Below, piece by piece: positions 1-6,466 of a DNA stretch of 17,960 bases (position 1 is the stretch's first letter; each line of letters begins with the position of its first letter). This DNA comes from F2B08 sp046260445 (GTDB lineage: Bacteria > Actinomycetota > Actinomycetes > Actinomycetales > Dermatophilaceae): NCBI GenBank assembly GCA_046260445.1, contig JBHEPF010000147.1:1-17960 (forward strand). The letters run 5' to 3'. Made by a program: the position numbers and the translations under genes. Below the pieces are notes generated by a model that was given only the letters and a program-made list of their open reading frames with translations, was not told where the DNA came from and searched no databases.

Positions 1-69
1 CGACACGCATGCCCGCCGTTGTCGTCGCCGCGTGTTGTGGCGAGCCCCGCATACGCAAGGATGAGAGAC

Positions 70-615
70 GTGACCACCGACCGACTCGTCGCCCGCATCG
101 GCAAGCCGCACGGACTGCGCGGCGAGGTGACGGTGCGCGCCCACACCGACGACCCCGATGGGCGCTTCGTCCCTGGCGTCGTCTTCCGGACCGAGGCAGC
201 GCCCGGGACCGGCGTCCCGAAGGCGCTCACCCTCGCGACGGCGCGGCTGCATCGGGAGACCTGGCTGCTCGGCTTCGAGCAGATCCCGGACCGCACGGGG
301 GCCGAGAGCCTGCGCGGCACCACACTGCACCTGCCCGACGTGGAGCAGGACGAGCCGGACGACGGCGCCGACGAGGAGTCCTGGTACGAGGAGGACCTGG
401 TCGGCCTGGCCGCACATGCCCCCACCGGTGAGCGGATCGGGGAGGTGAGCGGTCTGGTCAACGGTGCCGCCCAGGACCTGCTCGTCATCCGGCTCGAGGA
501 CGGCGTCGAGGCCCTGGTCCCGTTCGTCGGGGCCATCGTCACCGAGGTCGACGTCGAGGGCGGCCAGGTCGTCATCGACGCCCCGCCGGGTTTGCTCGAC
601 CTCGCGCGGGAGTAG
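70..615 (+). CDS. rimM: Ribosome maturation factor RimM
   Basis: RimM binds ribosomal protein S19 and helps mature the 30S head domain in the cytoplasm. The product from GTG 70 is 181 aa, normal for the family. The N-terminal RimM domain opens with the typical VARIGKPHGLRGEV (residues 7-20), and the C-terminal PRC-barrel begins at WYEEDLVGL (105-113) and contains QDLLVI and VPFVGAIV. I chose GTG 70 because AAGGA (57-61) lies 8 nt upstream; ATG 61 overlaps that Shine-Dalgarno and TTG 19 has none. An acidic stretch around residues 91-109 links the two domains. The stop is 4 nt before trmD, so the two genes are very probably cotranscribed, as in most bacteria. Function is assigned from sequence motifs and gene order; confidence is high. 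Confidence 0.95.
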   Translation: MTTDRLVARIGKPHGLRGEVTVRAHTDDPDGRFVPGVVFRTEAAPGTGVPKALTLATARLHRETWLLGFEQIPDRTGAESLRGTTLHLPDVEQDEPDDGADEESWYEEDLVGLAAHAPTGERIGEVSGLVNGAAQDLLVIRLEDGVEALVPFVGAIVTEVDVEGGQVVIDAPPGLLDLARE

Positions 616-619
616 CCGG

Positions 620-1816
620 ATGCGCATCGACGTCGTCACGATCTTTCCCGACTATCTGGCACCGCTCGACCTCTCCCTCATCGGCAAGGCCCGTCGTGAC
701 GGACTGCTCGACGTGCGGGTCCACGACCTGCGTGAGTTCACCCACGACCGACACCGGACCGTGGACGACACCCCCTTCGGCGGTGGGGCCGGCATGGTCA
801 TGAAGCCGCAGCCGTGGAAGGAGGCGCTCGACTCGCTCGGCGGGCCCGGGCCGGGATCTGGCCCGCGTCTCATCGTGCCCGGGCCGTCGGGCCGGCGGTT
901 CGACCAGGCGCTGGCCCGTGAGCTCGCCGGAGAGGAGTGGCTCGCGTTCGCCTGCGGCCGTTACGAGGGGATCGACGAGCGGGTCCATGCGTATGCGGCC
1001 GAGGCTCTCGACTGGCAGGTCGACATCGTGTCGCTGGGCGACTACGTGCTCAACGGGGGAGAGGTCGCCGTGCTCGCGATGGTCGAGGCGGTGGGTCGTC
1101 TCGTCCCGGGGGTGGTCGGCAACCCGGAGAGCCTCGTCGAGGAGTCCCACGAGGAAGGGCTGCTCGAGTACCCCGTCTACACCAAGCCGGCGTCGTGGGA
1201 TGACGGCACCGTCGTGAGGGACGTGCCGCCGGTGCTGCTCTCCGGTGACCACGCCGCGATCGCCGGGTGGCGCCACGAGCAGCGGCTTGCACGCACGGCT
1301 GCTCGCAGGCCGGACCTCATCCACGGCTCGGCCACCGTGGGCGGGCTCGGCGAGCTCGAGATCCGCCTCGCCACTCCCGCGGACGTGCCGGAGCTGGCGG
1401 TGCTCACCCGGGCCTGCTGGCTTGAGGAGGTCGCCGAGATCGCGCCGCTATGGTCCGGACCGCAGGAGGACGTCGCGGAGCATACGGAGGCGTTGCGGGA
1501 GTGGACCACGTGGGTCGTCCGCTCGCAAGGCCGGCTCGTCGGATCCGTGCGCGCCCGTCGCAAACCGGGAGAGGCGCACCGATGGTGGATCGGGCGGCTC
1601 ATGGTGGCCCCCGACCTGCATGGGCGCGGTCTCGGCCGCGAGCTGCTCGGCTGGGCGGAGGCACAGGCGCCCGCTGACGTGACCGAGTACTGGCTCAACA
1701 CGGGCCGGAACCGCCAGCGCAATGTGCGGATGTACCGCAAGGCCGGCTACCGCGTCATCCCCGGCGAGAGCGAGATCCACGCCGCTACGGTCGACCTGCG
1801 CAAACCGAGGCGCTGA
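620..1816 (+). CDS. trmD: TrmD tRNA (guanine37-N1)-methyltransferase fused to a C-terminal GNAT acetyltransferase domain
   Basis: TrmD methylates N1 of G37 in tRNAs with G36G37, using S-adenosylmethionine, and prevents +1 frameshifting. The 398-aa product has a complete TrmD portion (about 1-235) with MRIDVVTIFPDYL at the start, PFGGGAGMVMKP (52-63), CGRYEGIDERV (112-122) and the knot/SAM-loop motif SLGDYVLNGGE (138-148). TrmD alone is usually 230-270 aa. From LEIRLATPADVPEL (246-259) onward the protein reads as a GNAT domain, with the acetyl-CoA loop LHGRGLGREL (333-342) and a terminal MYRKAGYRVIPGE (371-383). Frame, codon use and GC do not change at the junction, so this is a real fusion and not a sequencing join. 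ATG 620 follows rimM by 4 nt. The acetylated substrate is unknown. The TrmD call is near certain and the GNAT call strong. Confidence 0.94.
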   Translation: MRIDVVTIFPDYLAPLDLSLIGKARRDGLLDVRVHDLREFTHDRHRTVDDTPFGGGAGMVMKPQPWKEALDSLGGPGPGSGPRLIVPGPSGRRFDQALARELAGEEWLAFACGRYEGIDERVHAYAAEALDWQVDIVSLGDYVLNGGEVAVLAMVEAVGRLVPGVVGNPESLVEESHEEGLLEYPVYTKPASWDDGTVVRDVPPVLLSGDHAAIAGWRHEQRLARTAARRPDLIHGSATVGGLGELEIRLATPADVPELAVLTRACWLEEVAEIAPLWSGPQEDVAEHTEALREWTTWVVRSQGRLVGSVRARRKPGEAHRWWIGRLMVAPDLHGRGLGRELLGWAEAQAPADVTEYWLNTGRNRQRNVRMYRKAGYRVIPGESEIHAATVDLRKPRR

Positions 1817-1850
1817 CGGGCTGATTTCGCGGCAGGGGGGCGGCTCTGGC

Positions 1851-1856
1851 AGGATT
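1851..1856 (+). promoter_or_regulatory. Possible -10 element of an rplS promoter
   Basis: AGGATT lies just upstream of the structured rplS leader, within the 205-nt gap after trmD. It resembles the TANNNT-type -10 box only loosely and has no good -35 partner at 16-19 nt. It is listed because a promoter here would start the transcript at about 1862-1866, just before the leader hairpin. rplS could equally be transcribed from upstream by read-through. Confidence 0.2.
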
Positions 1857-1881
1857 GTCCCTTGGACTCGAGAAGGACTGG

Positions 1882-2000
1882 CCCCTGCCACAGGGGGAGC
1901 TCCTCGCCGAGGCGTCGATCCTGACCCTCGCCGGCGAGAGCGCGGCCGGCTCGAGCACATCCTCCGATCACGAGAACCAACCCGCACCTGACCTGTGGCA
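1882..2000 (+). promoter_or_regulatory. Structured leader of rplS with two competing pairings
   Basis: Two pairings are visible. A local hairpin joins CCCCTG (1882-1887) to CAGGGG (1891-1896) over a 3-nt loop. A long-range stem joins TGCCACAGG (1886-1894) to CCTGTGGCA (1992-2000), nine perfect base pairs ending 21 nt before the rplS start. The two share bases 1886-1894 and cannot coexist. Between the arms is a further palindrome, CTCGCCGGCGAG (1927-1938). L19 leaders that control rplS are known in Firmicutes; whether this one binds L19 is inference. No long T tract follows, so translational control or RNA stability is as plausible as attenuation. Confidence 0.5.
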
Positions 2001-2021
2001 TGTGCAGAATGCGAAGCAGTC

Positions 2022-2378
2022 ATGCAGCGTTTCGACGAGCTCGAGAGAGCGGCACTACGAGACGACATCCCCGACTTCCGCGCCGGTGACACCGTCAAGG
2101 TGCACGTCAAGGTCGTTGAAGGCACCCGCTCCCGTGTCCAGGTCTTCCAGGGCGTCGTCATCCGACGCCACGGCGGCGGGATCGGTGAGACCTTCACCGT
2201 CCGCAAGATGTCCTTCGGCGTCGGCGTCGAGCGGACCTTCCCGCTCCACACCCCGATCATCGACAGGATCGAGATCGTGACCCGCGGTGACGTCCGCCGG
2301 GCCAAGCTGTACTACCTGCGCGGTCTGCGCGGCAAGAAGGCCAAGATCAAGGAGAAGCGCGACACCCGCGCGAGCTGA
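2022..2378 (+). CDS. rplS: 50S ribosomal protein L19
   Basis: L19 sits at the 30S-50S interface of the ribosome. The 118-aa product matches the family throughout: MQRFDELERAALRDDIPDF at the start, then GDTVKVHVKVVEG, RVQVFQGVVIRR, ETFTVRKMSFGVGVERTFP, VTRGDVRRAKLYYLR and a basic KKAKIKEKRD tail. ATG 2022 fits the usual L19 N-terminus and has GAAG (2013-2016) 5 nt upstream as a weak Shine-Dalgarno; the in-frame GTG at 1995 would add nine residues (ACAECEAV-like) and would overlap the leader stem. The gene has its own leader (1882-2000), so it may be regulated separately from rimM-trmD. Two in-frame TGA codons (2376 and 2382) follow before the lepB reading frame opens in the same phase. Confidence 0.97.
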   Translation: MQRFDELERAALRDDIPDFRAGDTVKVHVKVVEGTRSRVQVFQGVVIRRHGGGIGETFTVRKMSFGVGVERTFPLHTPIIDRIEIVTRGDVRRAKLYYLRGLRGKKAKIKEKRDTRAS

Positions 2379-2396
2379 CGCTGAGCTGAGCCGGCC

Positions 2397-3122
2397 CTGC
2401 GCCCGCCCACGCACGACGACCCCCGCACGCCACGCAGACACCTGCTCCTGGCGGCGGGGGTCGCCGTACTCCTCCTCGCCGTCGCCCGTATCGCGGTGGT
2501 CGAGACCGTCACCGTCACGTCGGGATCGATGAGACCTGTCCTCGAGGTCGGTGACCGGCTCGTGGTCCTCAAGACGACGAGCATCGAGCCCGGGGACGTC
2601 ATCGTCTTCGACGGCAACCGGCTGCTCGGGCCGAGCGGAGATGCCGCGAGCGGCGCGGGTTCCGCACTGGCCCGCCTGCTCGGCGCGGACCCGACCAGCG
2701 CATACGTCAAACGGGTGATCGGCGCTGCCGGGGACCACGTCGTCTGCTGCGCCGACGACGGCCGGATCCTGCGCAACGGTGAGCCCCTCGACGAGCCCTA
2801 CGCGATCGGCCCGAGCGACGCGATCACCTTCGACGTCACCGTCCCGGCCGACCGCTACTGGGTCCTCGGGGACAACCGCTCCGACAGCACCGACTCACGG
2901 TCCGCGCTCGGACGGCCCGGCGGGGGGATGCTGCGGGCCGACGACGTCATCGGGGAGGTCGTCTGGCGCTACTGGCCCCCGGCCGGCTGGGGCCGGATCG
3001 CAGTGGCCGGGCCGGCCGACACAGAGGCGTCGATCCGGACAGATCCGCACCCTGTCAGCGGGATAGGGAATACTGCCCAGGACATCGACCTCCTCCATCC
3101 GCACAAGGAGCCCGCGCCGTGA
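2397..3122 (+). CDS. lepB: Signal peptidase I, first of two (start codon unresolved)
   Basis: Type I signal peptidases cleave secretory signal peptides outside the membrane with a Ser-Lys dyad. The catalytic serine is in TSGSMRPVLEVGD, the general-base lysine in AYVKRVIGAAGD, and box E is VLGDNRSDSTDSR. The only normal start is GTG 2496, giving 208 aa with no membrane anchor and the serine at residue 11. In frame upstream, however, the DNA encodes a basic stretch (PRTPRRH) and then a hydrophobic segment (LLLAAGVAVLLLAVARIAV), exactly the expected N-in anchor. No ATG, GTG or TTG lies between there and the in-frame stop at 2382. CTG 2397 is the best candidate and gives 241 aa with Ser44 and Lys105. 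I annotate from 2397 on that reasoning; the 3' end is certain. The stop overlaps the next gene (GTGA). Confidence 0.82.
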   Translation: MRPPTHDDPRTPRRHLLLAAGVAVLLLAVARIAVVETVTVTSGSMRPVLEVGDRLVVLKTTSIEPGDVIVFDGNRLLGPSGDAASGAGSALARLLGADPTSAYVKRVIGAAGDHVVCCADDGRILRNGEPLDEPYAIGPSDAITFDVTVPADRYWVLGDNRSDSTDSRSALGRPGGGMLRADDVIGEVVWRYWPPAGWGRIAVAGPADTEASIRTDPHPVSGIGNTAQDIDLLHPHKEPAP

Positions 3123-3880
3123 CGGACACCCCACCGAGGGCGCCCTCGGCCGGTTCCGCTGTGGGTGACCAGCCTCCGGAGCGAGAGCGCCGAGGCTTTG
3201 TCCGCTCGGTCTCCGACCTGGTGCGCGAGACCGTCATCATCGTCGTCATGGCGATGGTGCTGTCCTTCGTCGTCAAGACCTGGGTCGCCCAGGCCTTCTT
3301 CATCCCGTCCGGCTCGATGGAGCAGACGCTGCAGGTCGGCGACCGGGTCATGGTGAGCAAGCTGCACAAGCAGTTCGACGGGATCAACCGCGGCGACATC
3401 GTCGTCTTCCAGGACCCCGGAGGCTGGCTGCCGCCGTCGGCGGCCCGGCCCGCCCCGACCGAGTTGTCGGAGTCGGTCCAGCGGGTCCTCACCTTCGTCG
3501 GGCTGCTGCCGGACCCTGCCGATGAGCACCTCATCAAGCGCGTCATCGGGGTCGGTGGCGACCGCGTGGTCTGCTGCGACCCCGACGAACGGTTGTCGGT
3601 CAACGGCGCCCCGATCGACGAGGCCTACGTCTACCCCAGTGACGCACCCTCGACGATCCGCTTCGACATCACCGTCCCGGCAGACTCGGTCTGGGTCATG
3701 GGCGACCACCGGTCCGACTCCCAGGACTCCCGCTACCACCCGCTCGACGGGGACGGAACCGAGGGCTCGGTGCCGCTCGATCTCGTCGTCGGGCGAGGCG
3801 TCGTCACCGTGTGGCCCCTGACGCGGGCCGGGACGATGTCGAACCATCCCGACGTCTTCGCCGGCATCCCCGCTCCCTGA
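3119..3880 (+). CDS. lepB: Signal peptidase I, second copy
   Basis: This is a second complete type I signal peptidase, 253 aa. A basic cytoplasmic N-terminus (ERERRGF, 21-27) precedes one membrane segment (about 37-57, ETVIIVVMAMVLSFVVKTWV). Catalytic Ser66 is in FIPSGSMEQTL, Lys140 in LIKRVIGVGGD and box E is MGDHRSDSQDSR (194-205). It is closer to the usual actinobacterial LepB than the preceding gene, with a canonical anchor and start. GTG 3119 overlaps the stop of the first copy by 4 nt, so the pair is translationally coupled. The two copies share RVIG..GD.VVCC, which suggests an old tandem duplication. Which substrates each handles cannot be read from sequence. Confidence 0.95.
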   Translation: MTDTPPRAPSAGSAVGDQPPERERRGFVRSVSDLVRETVIIVVMAMVLSFVVKTWVAQAFFIPSGSMEQTLQVGDRVMVSKLHKQFDGINRGDIVVFQDPGGWLPPSAARPAPTELSESVQRVLTFVGLLPDPADEHLIKRVIGVGGDRVVCCDPDERLSVNGAPIDEAYVYPSDAPSTIRFDITVPADSVWVMGDHRSDSQDSRYHPLDGDGTEGSVPLDLVVGRGVVTVWPLTRAGTMSNHPDVFAGIPAP

Positions 3881-3890
3881 TCCGCCGACC

Positions 3891-4628
3891 ATGCGCCCTC
3901 GCCTCGCCGTCGGCTCGCGAAAGCCATCGCTGCGCACCGAGCGGCTCCTGCAGCGGGAGGGCTACCGCGTGCTCGCCGGGATGGACGAGGTGGGACGAGG
4001 AGCCCTCGCCGGTCCGGTGAGTGTCGGCGTCGTCGTCATCGACGAGACCTGCCGCAGTGCTCCCACCGGTGTCAAGGACAGCAAGCTTCTCACCGCCCCG
4101 GCCCGGGAAAGGATGGTGCCGCGCATCGAGCGATGGTGCATCGCCTTCGCCGTGGGCCACGCAGCCCCGGCCGAGATCGACGAGATCGGGATCATCGGAG
4201 GGTTGCGCCGCGCCGGGCAGCGGGCCCTCGCGCAGCTCGGCGTCGTCCCGGACCTGCTCATCCTGGACGGCAACCATGACTGGCTCACCGACCCCGAGGA
4301 GGTAGGGCTGCTCGCCTTCGCCGACGGGCACGAAGGACCCTCGACCCCCCCGGTGCGCACGATGATCAAGGCGGACATGCGCTGCTCGTCCGTCGCGGCG
4401 GCCTCGGTGCTCGCGAAGGTGGCCCGAGACCGACTGGTCGTCGAGCGCGCGGCCGAGTTCCCCGCATACGGCTGGCTGGGCAACAAGGGGTATGCGGCGC
4501 CCGAGCACCTCGACGCGCTGCGCCGACTCGGGGCGACCGACTACCACCGCAGGTCCTGGAACCTCCCCGGCGCTGTGGACGGCAGCAGTGAGGACGGGTT
4601 CGACGGTGGTCTCGGGCAGGGCGCGTGA
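3891..4628 (+). CDS. rnhB: Ribonuclease HII
   Basis: RNase HII cuts 5' to single ribonucleotides in DNA and degrades the RNA of RNA-DNA hybrids. The 245-aa product has the diagnostic AGMDEVGRGALAGPV (29-43) with Asp32 and Glu33, VKDSKLL (61-67), LILDGNHDWL with Asp126, and IKADMRCSSVAAASVLAKVARD with Asp162, completing the DEDD metal-binding set. The C-terminal GNKGYAAPEHLDALRRLG is also typical. ATG 3891 is 10 nt after lepB; I see no strong Shine-Dalgarno, so translation may depend on coupling. The last 20 residues (acidic and glycine-rich) are beyond the conserved core. The lepB-rnhB-DUF2469 order is standard in actinobacteria and supports the call. Confidence 0.96.
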   Translation: MRPRLAVGSRKPSLRTERLLQREGYRVLAGMDEVGRGALAGPVSVGVVVIDETCRSAPTGVKDSKLLTAPARERMVPRIERWCIAFAVGHAAPAEIDEIGIIGGLRRAGQRALAQLGVVPDLLILDGNHDWLTDPEEVGLLAFADGHEGPSTPPVRTMIKADMRCSSVAAASVLAKVARDRLVVERAAEFPAYGWLGNKGYAAPEHLDALRRLGATDYHRRSWNLPGAVDGSSEDGFDGGLGQGA

Positions 4629-4640
4629 TAGGACAGTGGC

Positions 4641-4955
4641 ATGAGTTCGGAGGACCTCGAGAAGTACGAGACGGAGATGGAGCTTGCGCTCTATCGGGAG
4701 TACCGCGACGTCGTCGGGCTCTTCAGCCACGTCGTCGAGACCGAGCGCCGCTTCTACCTGTGCAACTCGGTCGACGTCCAGGTTCGCGGGGAGGGCGCTG
4801 AGGTCTACTTCGACGTCACGATGCACGATGCGTGGGTGTGGGACATCTACCGGCCGGCCCGGTTCGCCAAACAGGTGCGGGTGGTGACCTTCAAGGACGT
4901 CAATGTCGAAGAGCTCGCCCAGCCCGACCTCGAGGTGCCCAAACCGGGCTTCTGA
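4641..4955 (+). CDS. DUF2469 family protein
   Basis: This 104-aa protein belongs to the actinobacteria-specific DUF2469 family (M. tuberculosis homologue Rv2901c), almost always found directly after rnhB. Recognisable features are MSSEDLEKYETEMELALYREY at the start, VETERRFYLCNSVDVQV, the aromatic VTMHDAWVWDIYRP, and VVTFKDVNVEEL near the end. There is no signal peptide or membrane segment, so it should be cytoplasmic. The start at ATG 4641 has AGGA about 8 nt upstream and follows rnhB by 12 nt. The molecular function is not established, and nothing here adds to it beyond the link to rnhB and lepB. Confidence 0.92.
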   Translation: MSSEDLEKYETEMELALYREYRDVVGLFSHVVETERRFYLCNSVDVQVRGEGAEVYFDVTMHDAWVWDIYRPARFAKQVRVVTFKDVNVEELAQPDLEVPKPGF

Positions 4956-4999
4956 CGTGGGTGTGCTCACATGGCAGGGGTCGAGGTGAGCGGAGTGGT

Positions 5000-5005
5000 T
5001 AGGTT
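5000..5005 (+). promoter_or_regulatory. Possible -10 box upstream of the alpha/beta hydrolase gene
   Basis: TAGGTT matches the TANNNT -10 pattern in the 110-nt gap after the DUF2469 gene. It would start transcription near 5012, within a short inverted repeat (GCGAG 5006-5010, CTCGC 5014-5018), and leave a leader of about 55 nt. There is no convincing -35 box, so the call is tentative; read-through from the lepB-rnhB operon is the alternative. Confidence 0.3.
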
Positions 5006-5065
5006 GCGAGGACCTCGCGCCGTACCGTGAGGAGTCAGCCTCAGACCACTTCAAGGATGGCGATC

Positions 5066-5947
5066 ATGGCGCACCCGGCTTCACAGAAGGCTGTCCTGCA
5101 CGGCCACGACCTCTCCTATCTCGACAGCGGCTCCGGCCCCGTCGTGCTCTTCATCCACGGCATCCTCGGCTCGCAGAAGCAGTGGGCTCACCTCGTCGAC
5201 GAGATGGACGACGAGCACCGGGTGCTCGTTCCCGACCTCTTCGGGCACGGCGAGTCGGCGAAGCCGCTCGGAGACTACTCACTCAGCGCGCACGCCGCCG
5301 CGATGCGCGACCTGCTCGACCACCTCGGGATCGAGCGGGTCACCCTCGTCGGGCACTCCCTCGGCGGCGGGATCGCGATGCAGTTCTTCTACCTCTTCCC
5401 CGATCGGGTCGACCGGCTCGTCCTCGTCGCGAGCGGCGGCCTCGGGCGCGAGGTCAACCCGATCCTGCGCTCCGCGACCCTGCCCCTCGCCGAGCAGGTC
5501 CTCAGCGTCGCCGCCTCGACCCCGGTCCTCTCCCGCCTCGAGGCGCTGGGCAGCGGCCTGGCAAGGCTCGGGTGGCGCCCGGGGGCGGACCTCAGCGCCG
5601 TCTGGCACGGGTTCACCTCGCTCGGCGACACCGAGAGCCGGCACGCCTTCCTCGCCACCACCCGGGCCGTGATCGACATCGGCGGTCAGAGCATCAGTGC
5701 CCACGATCACCTGGAGAGCGTGCTGCCTGTCCCCACGATGATCGTCTGGGGCTCCAAGGACCGGATGATCCCGGCCTGGCATGCGCTCAGTGCACAGCGA
5801 TCCCTCCCGCACTGCCGCGTCGAGCTGTTCGAGGGAGCCGGCCACTTCCCGCACCTCGAAGACCCGGAACGCTTCACCCGCGCGCTGCGCGAGTTCATCG
5901 CCTCCGGCGTGACCCAGGATCATCCGGTCGGCACCGACGACGACTGA
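5066..5947 (+). CDS. Alpha/beta-fold hydrolase
   Basis: This 293-aa protein is a serine hydrolase of the alpha/beta fold. The triad is visible: nucleophile elbow GHSLGGG with Ser98, Asp232 in VWGSKDRMIP, and His260 in GAGHFPHLEDP. The oxyanion motif HGILGS (31-36) is at the usual place, and the cap domain lies at about 125-210. There is no signal peptide. ATG 5066 is preferred because AAGGA (5053-5057) lies 8 nt upstream; ATG 5057 overlaps it. The gene interrupts the common DUF2469-yraN order and is followed by a strong stem-loop, so it is probably its own unit. The FYLFPDRVDRLVLVASGG segment is typical of C-C bond hydrolases, esterases and haloperoxidase-like enzymes alike, so the substrate is unknown. 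Confidence 0.9.
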   Translation: MAHPASQKAVLHGHDLSYLDSGSGPVVLFIHGILGSQKQWAHLVDEMDDEHRVLVPDLFGHGESAKPLGDYSLSAHAAAMRDLLDHLGIERVTLVGHSLGGGIAMQFFYLFPDRVDRLVLVASGGLGREVNPILRSATLPLAEQVLSVAASTPVLSRLEALGSGLARLGWRPGADLSAVWHGFTSLGDTESRHAFLATTRAVIDIGGQSISAHDHLESVLPVPTMIVWGSKDRMIPAWHALSAQRSLPHCRVELFEGAGHFPHLEDPERFTRALREFIASGVTQDHPVGTDDD

Positions 5948-5953
5948 CGCGGC

Positions 5954-6001
5954 GGGAACCCCTGCCGGCGCGGCCGCCCGTCCCCAGCGGGCGGGGGTCC
6001 C
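5954..6001 (+). terminator. Stem-loop after the hydrolase gene, probable terminator
   Basis: An inner hairpin pairs CCGCCCG (5974-5980) with CGGGCGG (5988-5994) over a 7-nt loop. An outer arm (5954-5962) can pair with 5994-6001, giving GGG-A-CCCC against GGGG-T-CCC with one bulged A and sharing one G with the inner stem. It begins 7 nt after the hydrolase stop. There is no T tract, which is common for GC-rich actinobacteria, so termination efficiency is uncertain. Confidence 0.45.
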
Positions 6002-6052
6002 GGGTGTGTCCTCCACAGCGGCTGACCTCACCCTCGCCGCGCTCCGGTATGC

Positions 6053-6070
6053 GCCGCCACTCTGGGCGGC
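6053..6070 (+). promoter_or_regulatory. Hairpin directly abutting the yraN start codon
   Basis: GCCGCC (6053-6058) and GGCGGC (6065-6070) form a perfect 6-bp stem over a 6-nt loop, ending on the base before ATG 6071. It occupies the place where a Shine-Dalgarno should be, and none is seen. It may limit ribosome access, or the true transcript may begin within it. Confidence 0.35.
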
Positions 6071-6466
6071 ATGGACAGTGCAGCAGGTGAGCAGCCCGGA
6101 GGAGACGACCGCAGATCGCTCGGAGAGGTCGGCGAGAGACTGGCCGGTCGCTACTTCGAGGAGCGCGGCAGCCTGGTCGTGGACCGCAACTGGCGCTGCG
6201 TGGAGGGCGAGCTCGACCTGGTCGTGCGCGAACCGAGTGGTGTCGTGGTCGCGGTCGAGGTCAAGACCCGACGTGGTCTGGGGTTCGGCACGCCGGTCGA
6301 GGCCGTGACGTGGCGCAAGCAGGCCCGGCTACGTCGTCTGCTCGCGGCGTGGCTGCGTGCGCATCCCGATGTGGCCGCGAGCGGCCTCCGGCTCGACGTC
6401 GTCGGGATCCTCCTCCGTCCCGGGCAGCCGGTCCAGCTGCGCCACGTCACCGGGGTGGGCTCGTGA
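6071..6466 (+). CDS. yraN: YraN family (UPF0102) nuclease-fold protein
   Basis: YraN proteins have a restriction-endonuclease-like fold related to Holliday-junction resolvases; their cellular role is not settled. This copy is 131 aa. The core reads GERLAGRYFEERG (21-33), then CVEGELDLVVRE with Glu47 and Asp49, and VVAVEVKTRRG with Glu63 and Lys65, which is the PD-(D/E)xK-type active site. It begins with about 15 non-conserved acidic and glycine-rich residues. ATG 6071 lacks a Shine-Dalgarno and is preceded by a hairpin. The stop overlaps the comM start by 4 nt (GTGA), and the yraN-comM-dprA order is typical of actinobacteria, which suggests a shared role in DNA processing. Confidence 0.93.
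   Translation: MDSAAGEQPGGDDRRSLGEVGERLAGRYFEERGSLVVDRNWRCVEGELDLVVREPSGVVVAVEVKTRRGLGFGTPVEAVTWRKQARLRRLLAAWLRAHPDVAASGLRLDVVGILLRPGQPVQLRHVTGVGS

Noticed and set aside
2..64. Possible 3' end of an upstream gene (for example the KH-domain gene usual before rimM), open in frame 2 to TGA 62-64
   Set aside because: Only about 20 codons are visible, and the encoded DTHARRCRRRVLWRAPHTQG does not resemble the usual end of that family clearly enough.
464..619. Upstream extension of the trmD open frame across the end of rimM
   Set aside because: It lies over the rimM coding sequence in another phase; MRIDVVTIFP at 620 is the standard TrmD N-terminus.
6310..6462. Upstream extension of the comM open frame
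   Set aside because: It overlaps yraN in another phase, and the family starts at GTG 6463, which overlaps the yraN stop by 4 nt.
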